A stretch of DNA of 64,000 bases from an uncultured Lachnospiraceae bacterium (GCA_910585465.1 CAJUEW010000014.1:31415-95414); one strand, 5' to 3'; positions 16,822 through 25,581 are shown, counted from the stretch's first letter. The notes: a model not told the origin generated them from the sequence alone. Numbers and translations are program-made.

Positions 16822-16962
16822 ACCCGCGTGTGTCAAGTTATTGTCACGAACTTTTTTCACTTTTTTTAAAGCAAAATCCCCGGAAACCGCATAACTTCGT
16901 TGGGGTTGAGGTAAACTAATGCTAAGTTAGAAGGAAATTGGTGGTAAATTATTGTCAAGTTG
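16822..16962. repeat. Shared element end with arm-like direct repeats, copy C
   Basis: Best preserved copy of the 140-bp end sequence. It has TGTCAAGTT at 16831-16839, TTATTGTCACGAAC at 16839-16852, CTAATGCTAAGTTAG at 16916-16930 and AAATTATTGTCAAGTTG at 16946-16962, with a T-rich run and the block CCGCATAACTTCGTTGGGG between. It ends 10 bp from the stop codon of the TOTE-type helicase gene. Confidence 0.72.
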
Positions 16963-16972
16963 TTTCTAAAAA

Positions 16973-19921
16973 TCACTCTTTTCCCAATGCGATTTCTAAC
17001 AACTCCACTGCAACCTGAGCCGACTTAATTCTCATAAGATTATCCCACGCATCTTCCCTGCCAAGCAGATTCATTCCTCCATGCCATACCAGTTCGTCAT
17101 CAATAACCGCAAAATGTTCTGCCACTTCATCCTTTACGATTACATAAATACCATCTTCCTGCATTTCCTGAATCATTTCCTGATTAAACTCTGAGCTTCC
17201 ATAAGCTTTATTCTGTGGTTCCTCCGTTATAACCGTTACTTTTACCCCGGCTTCCTGTCTCAGTTTTACAAGGTAAATAAAACGCTCCACCTTATCTTGC
17301 GTAAGTTCAGGACTGGATACAACAATTCCCTTCTCCGCTTCAATAACATCCCTTTCAAACACATCCATATAATTTCCGGAATCATAAATTGAGTTTACTG
17401 TCTGTTTCGAAACATTACTATTTGTTATCAGTTGAAACCCAGTCCTCTTGTATGTACGCAGTCTTTTTGCATACATGTTATCAAAAACTCGAATATGAGA
17501 ATCTATATAATCATATACGATGACCTCTCTTTTCCCTTCATAATCACGATTTAATCTTCCGATATACTGTTCAAGTCTTCCAGAAAAAGATACCGGTGCC
17601 GCTAACATCAGTGTATCCAATCTCGGATAATCAAACCCTTCACCGATTTTCTGTCCCGTTGCCACTAAAATCAAGCTCTTGTCTTTTGGCACTTCTTTCA
17701 GTCTTCTTCTCATATCCAAATTTTCTTTATCACTGTTATCGCCATATAAAAGAAACACATGATCCGCATCTTCCAGTAAATGCTCATACAGATATTTCGC
17801 CTGTTCCTTATATTTCGTCAAAATAACCGGCGTTCTTCCTGCGCTTATACAGTTTCTTGTATCTTCAAGAATCATATCGTTCCTGACAGGACTTGTGCTG
17901 ATCAGAGAATATGCACCATTGATATCATTTTTGCTTTCATTTGTATCGATCATTCTTGTATACCGCGGATATACATAGTGACCAATTCCCTGCTCGACTA
18001 CCCGTTCTTTTGCAGTATAGCTGTGCCTTACCGGTCCTAACAGCATATAAATAATTTTCTCCAGATCATCCCCTCTTTTGGGTGTTGCCGATACACCGTA
18101 AACATATCTTGCATTCACTTTTTTCATAACTTCAACAGATGTGTTGGAACCACAATGATGGCACTCGTCCATCAGTACCATGCCATAGGAATTAAGCAGA
18201 TCAATAAATCTCCCCTTACTATAAACGGAACCAACCATAGCCACATCAATGATCCCTGTTAAAGTATTCTTACTGCCGTGCAAAATGCCAATCACACTGT
18301 CCCTGCGTTTTTCCCTGCCGCTTTTTGTTTTGTAAGACGGCAGTTCTTCATCTACGGTCAAAAATTTATTTAATTCTTCTATCCACTGCTCCAGCAAATC
18401 TTTGCTGTGAAGCAGAATAAGCGTATTTACTTTTCTCTCCGCGATAAGATAACTACATACCACTGTTTTTCCAAATGCAGTTGCCGCACTGAGAATGCCG
18501 TGGTCAAATGCCAGTAAACGCTGAGCCGCCATATCCTGCCGGGTCTTCAAGTCACCGTTAAAGGATACTCTTATCGGTCTTCCCTTTTCTCTGTGATCTA
18601 TTATTTCATATTCGATATCAGCCTCTTTACAGGCAGCAATCAGGTTATCATAAAGACCTCTGGGAATGCAGATATATCCTTCCGTATCTTTTCCCATATA
18701 CACAGCACTAAAATTATAATAATTAGAATATCCAAGCCTTTTATTTTTGTAAAACACAGGATTATCAAAAGCCGCCATACTTCTGATCTGATTCTGTAGT
18801 CGCGGCATAAGATTTAATGTGTCTATATAAATACCGTCTGCAAGAACAATATGCATTTTCCCGATAACATCTGATTTAACAAAACCATCCTTTTTCTTCC
18901 ATGGCTTCGGACGGTTTTGAACAGCGGAAGGAATCAGCTTTCCAGTTTCCTCCGCAAACTCTGTCTGCCATTTTTCCATACATTTTTCTATATCCTCTGA
19001 CGAGAGCTTTTTTGTGTGGTTCAATAAAATATCCCACTGATCCGGATAAGCATTCCAGTTTTTATCAACAAAAGCACTGTTTCCATTTTTCAGAGCCCTT
19101 CCCTGCAATGGCAGTGCAATTAAATTCCCTATACTGCTTGCAACATCCTGAGACGGATACATTCGATCATAATAGTGGAAAGATTTCAGGTTAATGAATG
19201 ATGAACCTTTATCCAGCAGAAGAAAACCAAAATTCCTTGCAAGAGATGCCGGTATTGGCTTTTTAAAAAATATCCAGACATGCGCTCCTCTTCCTGACCT
19301 TGATCTTTCTACTAATGGTGTAATGCCATTCCGTTCACAGATTAATCTCAGGGCATCCACTTCTTCGTGCCATTCGTCATCAACATTCGCAAAATCCGTC
19401 TTTTCGGCGCCTTTTTCATGATTGTCAAAATCAAAAACAATAAACCGGCACGTACCATCCGGAAAAAGAGGGTACACACCTAATACATCCGCACCGTCTT
19501 CCCTGTATCCCAGAAGATGCTCCATAATTTTCTTAGGTTCAAGTTTTGTCCATTCTGTATTTTCACATGCTTCACAGTTGATTTTTTCACCGCGTTGTTT
19601 CGGACATATCCTGTTATTCCATCTGTTATTACATTGTGGAAAATATCCCCCCTTGGCACCTCTTTTGGCATAAACATCCGTCCTTCCCCAAAACATGGCA
19701 AAATATTTATTTACCATATCTTCTGTAATATATTGATGTAAAATGCGTTCTCCCTGATCCGGATCATATTCTTCGCTCGTCGTGGTTTTCTCTTCAAATA
19801 TATTTTGAGGCGCATAAGCAATATTCGCTTTTTCCAACTGCTCTTTTAATCTTCTGTTTTCATCCTGAAGACTCCGTACCAGCTTTCGAAGAGAATCCAG
19901 GTTATATGCTTCTATATTCAT
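16973..19921 (-). CDS. TOTE-type primase-helicase-PLD-like protein
   Basis: A 982-aa multidomain protein. Residues 8-32 form a short coiled coil. Four cysteines (97, 106, 116, 119) form a likely zinc site. An archaeo-eukaryotic-primase-like domain follows, with VFDFD (DxD at 164/166) and SGRGAHVW (His 214). A superfamily 2 helicase follows, with Walker A-like TAFGKT near 481-486, DECH at 585-588, SAT at 611-613 and an arginine-finger motif (QYIGRLNRD). The C-terminus is phospholipase-D-like with HFAVID near 936, but lacks the usual HxK lysine. This architecture matches the TOTE conflict-system primase family. GAGG precedes the ATG. It follows the AlbA_2 gene by 30 nt on the same strand. A role against invading DNA is inferred from family and neighbours. 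Confidence 0.85.
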   Translation of the reverse strand: MNIEAYNLDSLRKLVRSLQDENRRLKEQLEKANIAYAPQNIFEEKTTTSEEYDPDQGERILHQYITEDMVNKYFAMFWGRTDVYAKRGAKGGYFPQCNNRWNNRICPKQRGEKINCEACENTEWTKLEPKKIMEHLLGYREDGADVLGVYPLFPDGTCRFIVFDFDNHEKGAEKTDFANVDDEWHEEVDALRLICERNGITPLVERSRSGRGAHVWIFFKKPIPASLARNFGFLLLDKGSSFINLKSFHYYDRMYPSQDVASSIGNLIALPLQGRALKNGNSAFVDKNWNAYPDQWDILLNHTKKLSSEDIEKCMEKWQTEFAEETGKLIPSAVQNRPKPWKKKDGFVKSDVIGKMHIVLADGIYIDTLNLMPRLQNQIRSMAAFDNPVFYKNKRLGYSNYYNFSAVYMGKDTEGYICIPRGLYDNLIAACKEADIEYEIIDHREKGRPIRVSFNGDLKTRQDMAAQRLLAFDHGILSAATAFGKTVVCSYLIAERKVNTLILLHSKDLLEQWIEELNKFLTVDEELPSYKTKSGREKRRDSVIGILHGSKNTLTGIIDVAMVGSVYSKGRFIDLLNSYGMVLMDECHHCGSNTSVEVMKKVNARYVYGVSATPKRGDDLEKIIYMLLGPVRHSYTAKERVVEQGIGHYVYPRYTRMIDTNESKNDINGAYSLISTSPVRNDMILEDTRNCISAGRTPVILTKYKEQAKYLYEHLLEDADHVFLLYGDNSDKENLDMRRRLKEVPKDKSLILVATGQKIGEGFDYPRLDTLMLAAPVSFSGRLEQYIGRLNRDYEGKREVIVYDYIDSHIRVFDNMYAKRLRTYKRTGFQLITNSNVSKQTVNSIYDSGNYMDVFERDVIEAEKGIVVSSPELTQDKVERFIYLVKLRQEAGVKVTVITEEPQNKAYGSSEFNQEMIQEMQEDGIYVIVKDEVAEHFAVIDDELVWHGGMNLLGREDAWDNLMRIKSAQVAVELLEIALGKE

Positions 19922-19951
19922 ATAATTTCCTCACGAGGTCTTCCGCCATTC

Positions 19952-21467
19952 CTATATTTTCTTCTTAATAGACCACTTCCCTTTCTTGGTAGCTCCCTCT
20001 CGCTCAAGAATCCCCTTATTTTTCAATTTGTTCATAGCATATCTGATTCCATTTTTTGACATTCCAATCATTTCTGCCATTTTATCCTGTGTAATTTCCG
20101 GGTTCTTCAAAATAAGGCTCACTATCTTCTTCTCTGTATCCGATAAAGCAGATAACAATTCATCTTCTGTGCCAGTTTCTATATTTTCTATGCCAATTAT
20201 CCTGCTTTCTATGCCAGCATTTGTCATTTCTGTGCTAGTTTCTATATTTTCTGTGCCAGTCATATCAAATATTTCTGTATTTCCTATGCCTGTCTTTATA
20301 TTTGAACGATAAAAATTCACCCGGAACGCATCACCCATGTCAATAAATTCCGGCTCCGGAACTCCATATTCTCTACAGCCTCGAATCATTCTCTGAAGAC
20401 CGGTCCCCCACTGTTCAATAATACCCATTCGGCTGAATACTTCTGCAATGCAAACATTACGGATTTTTGAACGCCCTGATATTGCCTGCTCCACTGTCAG
20501 TCCACCATACAACATGCCCGGAGAAGTGATTTCCACTCTGTTATCATAAATTGCTATCTGCACACAAGAATGGTCTAGATAGCACCTGTGGCATACAGAA
20601 TTGATAATCGCCTCACGAATGCTTTCAGGCGGCAATTCATATTTGTCTTTCCGAACAATCCCATCAATTGTCGCACCAAGATTAATATGCTTTAATACAA
20701 ACTGGTATGCTTCTTCAATCTGATTATAAATTGGTCCGGCAAATTCCCTTCTGTCAATGAATACTGCCCTGTCCTCCCCTCTAAACAATGCACATTGTAT
20801 CTTAGCAAACCGAAAAGTATTACTTGTACACAGTATAAATGCATTTGTGGTCAGATAGTTCTGACCGCTTTTCTTCAAAATTCCCCAGTTTTCCAGATTT
20901 GTAATGGTTATCTCCCTTACTTTATTGATTGGAAGTTCACTTGATTCAGCAATATGCATCCGAATATCATTGCACAAATTCAAAGCCAGCTTCTCATCAT
21001 AGTCTGCTTCAACATTGACAATCTCATCATACGATTTGCCTGTTCCCTGATATTCCAAATCTTTTAAGATTGCTTCATCCACTGGTCTGCTGGTTCCTGC
21101 CACACGAATATAAGTTCCATTCTCTTTTCCCATACTCCGGATATAATATGGTCTGTTCTGCCCCGGATATATTTCTATCTGAACGATACATTTCCCTTCT
21201 ATTGTCTGGAACGTAACGTCAGGAACAATTTGAGGCATACACATATCAGAAACCGCATTGGCAATTTTGTCCATAATCTCAAAAACAGAGCTTGGTTCAA
21301 CACCAACAATATTTCTTGTGACATCATCTACTCCAACAATTATTTTCCCACCCGACGTATTAGCATAAGCAACGATTGTTTTCAATATACTTTTTACTGT
21401 CATCCGGAAGCATAAGTTTAAATTCCACATTTTTCGACTCACCATTTTTGATTTCCTCAAGTGTCAT
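19952..21467 (-). pseudogene. AlbA_2 (Schlafen-type) ATP-binding protein with a frameshift near its N-terminus
   Basis: The intact frame from the start of this family (AlbA_2, then ATP-binding region, then winged helix) begins at ATG 21467 as MTLEEIKNGESKNVEFKLML, after GGAGG and AGAGGA. It then shifts frame at a run of five A (plus-strand T5 at 21391-21395). Downstream the other frame continues normally as LKTIVAYANTSGGK, IIVGVDD, the helicase-like AIINSVCHR and a GTGLQRM segment, and ends in a winged-helix HTH (about the last 65 residues). One A fewer would give a single reading frame of about 505 codons. The alternatives are a true pseudogene, a sequencing or assembly error in a homopolymer, or slippage-based switching. 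It lies between the recombinase fusion and the helicase on the same strand. Confidence 0.75.
20165..20300. repeat. Short degenerate repeats inside the AlbA_2 gene linker
   Basis: TTTCTATGCCAG-like 12-nt units and longer TTTCTATATTTTCTGTGCC units recur several times and encode a Thr/Glu/Ile-rich linker (GTENIETSTEM, GIENIETGTED) between the ATPase and winged-helix parts. Such repeats can vary in copy number by slippage. Confidence 0.55.
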
Positions 21468-21491
21468 TCCTCTTTCCTCCCTGCTGATTCG

Positions 21492-22949
21492 CTAAAAATT
21501 ACAATTTAAGTTCTTTAAAAACTCTTCCATCGGATGCTCTTCTTTTTTCTCTTCTAATCTCTGTTCTATTATACGATCAATATCTTTTAATGATATGTAA
21601 TTTCCCAAATTCCAGATTTCTATGTTCATTAAGTAAATAATTTTTTCCAAAGGCACTCCTTTTTGTTCAAGTAAATACCTCCCGAGAGAGCCACGTATAT
21701 TGGCTGGTGTCAAAGATTTATAATATTCATCTTTTGGATCGACTTTTGTAAGTTTACTAAACACATCATTAATTACGTCTTCTTGCATTGGCTCTTTTCC
21801 ATTATCTTTGGTACGATAAAAAACATAATCGCCACCTACATTAAGAGCTTTTAATCTTTCCAAAGCTGCTATGAGTTCTTTAGGCATACGCATTTCTTTT
21901 CCTTCTAATTTCAATTTATCTTTTATGCCCCCATCATTATTCCAATCAAAATTTTCTTTCCATTTTAATAATCGTAATTTTCTCCGTTCCAGACCAAAAG
22001 ATAATTCCATTAAGAGCATGGTAACATCTCTTTCCTTATTTTTGCCGGTTCCTAAATACTGTATTGCCTTTTTTAGTTTATCCGGATCAATAACATTCCG
22101 CCTTTCATTTTGTTTCAATGTTTTAGAAAATCCATCCAGCATTTCTTTTGTACTAATATCAAATAAGCGATTTTTAGACATACAACACATAAAATCCTTA
22201 ATATAGAAGAATACATTTTTCAAAGTATTCTCACTTTTCAGTTTTGTTTTCTCTCTTATATAGCTATAAAAATCCTGCCTCTCTATTCTATCATAAATAC
22301 TATCTGCCATGTTTTTATAATAGTCATTTTTCATATCTACACAGCAGTATTTAAAAAAACGTTTTAACGCTGACGAGTAAGCTGTCCAGCTTTTTTCGCT
22401 TCCTTTATAATAACAATTTTTATATTCGGCAATATCTTTATAGTAACAGGTATTTGGAGCAATACCCAATATATTGTCATAAGAAAAAAAATCAAAATAA
22501 TCCTGATCTGAGTTTATACCATGAACAATCTTTAAAACTGTCTTTTTCGTTTGAAAATTCGCTTTTCCTTTACCGATACCATTGTTAAATAACCAAATTC
22601 CTTTGGGGCTTATTACTATCCCCCATTCCACTGTACTGTCTTTTACTCCTTTTTCCGTATAATCTCTGAACAAACGATTTACGATATTTCTTTCATCCAC
22701 TTCATCAAATGTTATTTTGATTTTCAGCTCATCATTTATGATATATATGTGTTGTTCTTTGCGCCAATCTATTCTCTTGGATGAAGAACAATCATATTTT
22801 AATTTCTTTAGAAAAATTTCTTCAACCACACATTGACGAAATTCCTCTATAGATTTTTCCGTTTCCATGCCTAAAAATCTCTTTGACTCTGTCTCTATCC
22901 TTTTTAGTGCATCTGATTTTGTTCGCATACTGATATCCTTCTTTTCCAT
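21492..22949 (-). CDS. Divergent tyrosine recombinase fused to a restriction-R-like N-terminal domain
   Basis: A 485-aa protein with two parts. Residues about 30-160 resemble the N-terminal domain of type I restriction R-like proteins (FRQCVVEEIFLKKLKYDC; VEWGIVISPKGIWLFNNG, like the usual tNG-w-ly strand), with no obvious complete nuclease motif. Residues about 185-455 resemble a tyrosine recombinase: a core-binding helical part (SWTAYSSALKRFFKYCC), LSFGLERRKLRLLKW with the first arginine (about 322), a beta-hairpin lysine (about 347-351), NIRGSLGRYLLEQKG as a variant HxxR box with Asn for His, and LGNYISL with a candidate nucleophile Tyr 451. Start could be ATG 22949 or ATG 22928, which has AAGGA 8 nt before it. 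It begins 178 bp from the subtilase gene end, the expected place for an integrase beside its attachment site. Confidence 0.62.
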   Translation of the reverse strand: MEKKDISMRTKSDALKRIETESKRFLGMETEKSIEEFRQCVVEEIFLKKLKYDCSSSKRIDWRKEQHIYIINDELKIKITFDEVDERNIVNRLFRDYTEKGVKDSTVEWGIVISPKGIWLFNNGIGKGKANFQTKKTVLKIVHGINSDQDYFDFFSYDNILGIAPNTCYYKDIAEYKNCYYKGSEKSWTAYSSALKRFFKYCCVDMKNDYYKNMADSIYDRIERQDFYSYIREKTKLKSENTLKNVFFYIKDFMCCMSKNRLFDISTKEMLDGFSKTLKQNERRNVIDPDKLKKAIQYLGTGKNKERDVTMLLMELSFGLERRKLRLLKWKENFDWNNDGGIKDKLKLEGKEMRMPKELIAALERLKALNVGGDYVFYRTKDNGKEPMQEDVINDVFSKLTKVDPKDEYYKSLTPANIRGSLGRYLLEQKGVPLEKIIYLMNIEIWNLGNYISLKDIDRIIEQRLEEKKEEHPMEEFLKNLNCNF

Positions 22950-23057
22950 GATTTATTAATAGGATACCATATCCAAGAAGGAATTAAAATACTTAAAATA
23001 TTATTTTAAATGGTTTTTTCGGATATATAACAATATTAATTCTATGATTTATCGTAT

Positions 23058-23105
23058 AATAAGCACCTTGTTCGACATCTTATATGCCAAAACAAAGTGC
23101 TTATT
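23058..23105. repeat. 15-bp inverted repeat next to the subtilase gene end
   Basis: AATAAGCACCTTGTT (23058-23072) and AACAAAGTGCTTATT (23091-23105) form a 15-bp stem with one mismatched (G-U capable) pair and an 18-nt loop. Degenerate versions of the same flank lie left of copies B and C. On the minus strand it follows the subtilase stop by 21 nt, so it could act as a terminator, although no U-run follows. Conservation among units favours an additional role at the element end. Confidence 0.65.
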
Positions 23106-23126
23106 CCCCTAAAAATCTACTCCCCT

Positions 23127-23169
23127 CTACCTCGGCAGACTATTTTCAACACACAGCGCCCCATACCCC
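23127..23169 (-). repeat. Subtilase 3'-end repeat, copy D (within the intact gene)
   Basis: The reference copy: the minus strand encodes GYGALCVENSLPR then TAG. The block CGCCCCATACCCC at 23157-23169 is also found exactly at copies B and C, and with one change at A. After position 23169 the intact gene diverges abruptly from the other copies, so the crossover point most likely lies in or next to this block. Confidence 0.8.
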
Positions 23170-24815
23170 ACCACCGGATTCGGATATTTTTTAAAGGCAG
23201 GCAGGGGCTGCGCACCTCTCTGAAGGTACGCCTTCACCTTCTCCCCATACAGAAACGGATCATTTCCATCCGTAATTCCGTACTGCATCAGGAGTGCGGC
23301 CGCCCCGGTCACGAACGGAGTAGCAAAGGAGGTTCCGGTCTGGCTTACATAACGTCCGTCCGGAGCTGCTGTCTGAATATTTACCCCCGGCGCAACCAAT
23401 GTAGGCTTTTGCAATCCCCCTTCTTCTGTCCCCCTGCCGGAAAAATCCGCATAAGCATCCGTCATGGCATTGTAGGCACCCACCGTAATAACCTGCCGGG
23501 CAGTGGACGGTATTGTCAAGGTATTGCTCTCTACCGGACGCAGAAACCTCGTTGCACTGCCGATAGCGGAACGGCTTGGAAACCACATCTGATAGGTACC
23601 GTCCACAATATGCTCCGGCACCAGACGAACATTCCAGATACCAGAGTCAATATACTCACCGGACGGAATAAAATCCACATAGATTTCCTGTTCCACACTG
23701 TAAGGCCCTGGTTCTCCATAATAGACCAGAATCTCTGTCCTCCCTGCCTGATAGCGCTGAGTGGACGGGCGTTCATACAAGGGCCCTATGATTGTTCCGT
23801 TTGGATGTACAAGAAAAATACGAAAAGTATCCACATAATTTTTCCAGATCTGAAGACTCAGCGTCGGCTCATAGGATGCCACGACAAATTCCACATTCTG
23901 AATCTCCCCTTCCCGAAGCGTACCCTCTGTGTGTCCCGCTGCAGCTCCTTCGTTGCCGCTTCCCACACAGACAACAGACTTCCACAGATTGCTTATATCA
24001 TCTATATAAGTTTCCAGAAGACTTCTTCCTGTATGGGAGCCATAGGTATTTCCAAAGCTGATATTGATGGCAACCGGCATCTGATACTCCAGAGCTTTCC
24101 TGACTATATAGTCAAGTCCCTGCATCAGCTCTGTAGTTCTGGGAAAGCCGTCCGACCTGGGATTTCCCAGCTTAACAACAATAATTTCGCTCTCATAGGC
24201 AACTCCGTTATTTCCCGCAGCAATTGCCAGTACGCCGGTTCCATGTCCTGTAACATCCCTGCTGATCGGCATTTCCTCCGGTCCGGACAAAGCTTCATTC
24301 AGCTGCTCCTCAGAAAATTCGGTTCCCAGATGATACCCGGAAGGAGGCTGCCCCTGAACACTCTGATCCCACAGCGCACGAATTCTGGTCGTTCCGTCCG
24401 GTTTTCGGAATTCCGGATGACGGTAGTCTGCTCCGGAATCCAGCACTGCAACCAATGTTCCCCGCCCGGTCAGATTAAGCGGAGGCCTCTGTACCGGAGT
24501 CATGCAGGAGGCCCGTTTTCCGGAGGCTCTGGAAAAGTACAGTCTCTTTGGTTTCTCAATATATTCAATTTCAGGAATTTCTGAAAGTCTGTCAATTATG
24601 GATTCTCTGACCACCAGAATAGCATATTCATTTATCAGCTCCGTCACCTGTATGGCTTCCGATGCAATCTGCTCCAGGCTGCCGGAATATTTCACAATTA
24701 CCTCCCATGTTCTATCCTGAGGATCATATCCAGTCTCCAGGACTATAGATTTCTCCCTCTCCTCTTCTGTTGCATTCAGGGCAAGATTTAATTGATTCTC
24801 TATTTTCTGATCCAT
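23127..24815 (-). CDS. S8 family serine peptidase (subtilase, Csp-like)
   Basis: A 562-aa subtilisin-like protease with a complete triad: Asp in VAVLDSGAD, His in GHGTGV, Ser in GTSFATPF. It has no signal peptide, contains the large insertion between the His and Ser blocks typical of clostridial cytosolic or forespore S8 peptidases such as the Csp germination proteases, and an N-terminal prodomain-like region of about 100 residues. AAAAGGG precedes the ATG. Its last 43 bp (23127-23169) are the sequence repeated at copies A, B and C, so it appears to be the target of the integrating elements and keeps a full reading frame. A substrate cannot be named. Confidence 0.9.
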   Translation of the reverse strand: MDQKIENQLNLALNATEEEREKSIVLETGYDPQDRTWEVIVKYSGSLEQIASEAIQVTELINEYAILVVRESIIDRLSEIPEIEYIEKPKRLYFSRASGKRASCMTPVQRPPLNLTGRGTLVAVLDSGADYRHPEFRKPDGTTRIRALWDQSVQGQPPSGYHLGTEFSEEQLNEALSGPEEMPISRDVTGHGTGVLAIAAGNNGVAYESEIIVVKLGNPRSDGFPRTTELMQGLDYIVRKALEYQMPVAINISFGNTYGSHTGRSLLETYIDDISNLWKSVVCVGSGNEGAAAGHTEGTLREGEIQNVEFVVASYEPTLSLQIWKNYVDTFRIFLVHPNGTIIGPLYERPSTQRYQAGRTEILVYYGEPGPYSVEQEIYVDFIPSGEYIDSGIWNVRLVPEHIVDGTYQMWFPSRSAIGSATRFLRPVESNTLTIPSTARQVITVGAYNAMTDAYADFSGRGTEEGGLQKPTLVAPGVNIQTAAPDGRYVSQTGTSFATPFVTGAAALLMQYGITDGNDPFLYGEKVKAYLQRGAQPLPAFKKYPNPVVGYGALCVENSLPR

Positions 24816-24876
24816 TTTATAGAAAACCCTTTTCTTTCCAGATTATGTAGTGTTTCCAAAAAAAGAAACGTTTTAA

Positions 24877-24905
24877 TTTACAACAAGGGTAAATCTATAT
24901 ATAAT
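24877..24905 (+). promoter_or_regulatory. Sigma-A type promoter of the HTH protein gene
   Basis: TTTACA at 24877-24882, a 17-bp spacer and TATAAT at 24900-24905 give a strong vegetative promoter, with the start codon 45 nt downstream. The upstream GTTTC...GAAAC inverted repeat could be an operator. Confidence 0.7.
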
Positions 24906-24949
24906 GATTCTAATCAGAATACCACCGAGGAGAAAATATAAATCACATT

Positions 24950-25564
24950 ATGGAACTTTCATTTGGAGAACAAATTAAGATTATTTTAAAAAGAAAAAAT
25001 ATGACTATAAAGGATCTGGCTGCCTTATACGAAGAACAGACCAACAATAAAATGTCCCGTCAGAATCTGACTCAGAGACTGAAACGGGACAATTTTCCTG
25101 AGCAGGATATGCACATTATTGCCGCTTTGCTGGGGTATCATGTATCCGTTCAACTGACTCCGGCCACAGTACCGCTGCCGGAATTTGTCCATACAGCTTC
25201 TGCAGCTCCCGAACGGCCGGTCACTCCCGTGCAGACTTTGGGCCCTGTTTCTGATACTGTCAGCGCATCATCCCCCCATGAGCCCGCCTCGTCTTCATCA
25301 GCCTCCCCTGGGCCCTCCTCCATGACCTTTCAGATTCCGGATGCTTTCCGCAGGAACAGAACGCAGGGAGAAATAAATCCTTTTACGGGAGAAGAATATC
25401 TGACCAACACCGTGCGCCGCCATCCGGATATGGACGAGTTCGTCCAGGTATATGATCAGAGCACACACACCTGGTCAGATGTACAGGAGGATTATTTCTG
25501 GGAATTCCAGGAGAGAAAAAAACAGATGATGGGCAAAGACTACCAGGCCCCGATTCTTATTTAA
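24950..25564 (+). CDS. HTH (XRE-like) DNA-binding protein
   Basis: A 204-aa protein. Residues 1-70 look like a helix-turn-helix of the phage-repressor type (FGEQIKIILKRKNMTIKDLA; MSRQNLTQRLKRDNFPEQD). A Pro/Ser/Ala-rich linker covers about 80-125. The C-terminal 80 residues are unrecognised but regular (INPFTGEEYLTNTVRRHPDM; WSDVQEDYFWEFQERKKQM), suggesting a real domain. It is divergent from the subtilase gene and expressed from its own promoter. The regulatory target is unknown. Confidence 0.75.
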   Translation: MELSFGEQIKIILKRKNMTIKDLAALYEEQTNNKMSRQNLTQRLKRDNFPEQDMHIIAALLGYHVSVQLTPATVPLPEFVHTASAAPERPVTPVQTLGPVSDTVSASSPHEPASSSSASPGPSSMTFQIPDAFRRNRTQGEINPFTGEEYLTNTVRRHPDMDEFVQVYDQSTHTWSDVQEDYFWEFQERKKQMMGKDYQAPILI

Positions 25565-25581
25565 TCAGGAGCCGTAAAGCT

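Noticed and set aside
15698..22949. Prophage interpretation because of KilA-N and a recombinase
   Set aside because: No capsid, portal, terminase, tail, lysis or replication module occurs anywhere in the region.
21492..22949. Type I restriction-modification system
   Set aside because: Only a restriction-R-like N-terminal segment is present; no helicase motor in the same gene and no hsdM or hsdS nearby.
10497..23169. CRISPR array or integron interpretation of the repeats
   Set aside because: Repeats are 2-6 kb apart with gene-sized spacers, so not CRISPR. No IntI-type gene or folded attC site is present; the repeats are ends of a protein gene.
23097..24584. A 495-codon plus-strand open frame
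   Set aside because: It lies antisense within the subtilase gene, which has a complete catalytic triad. The antisense frame has no recognisable domain and is a by-product of GC-rich codon use.
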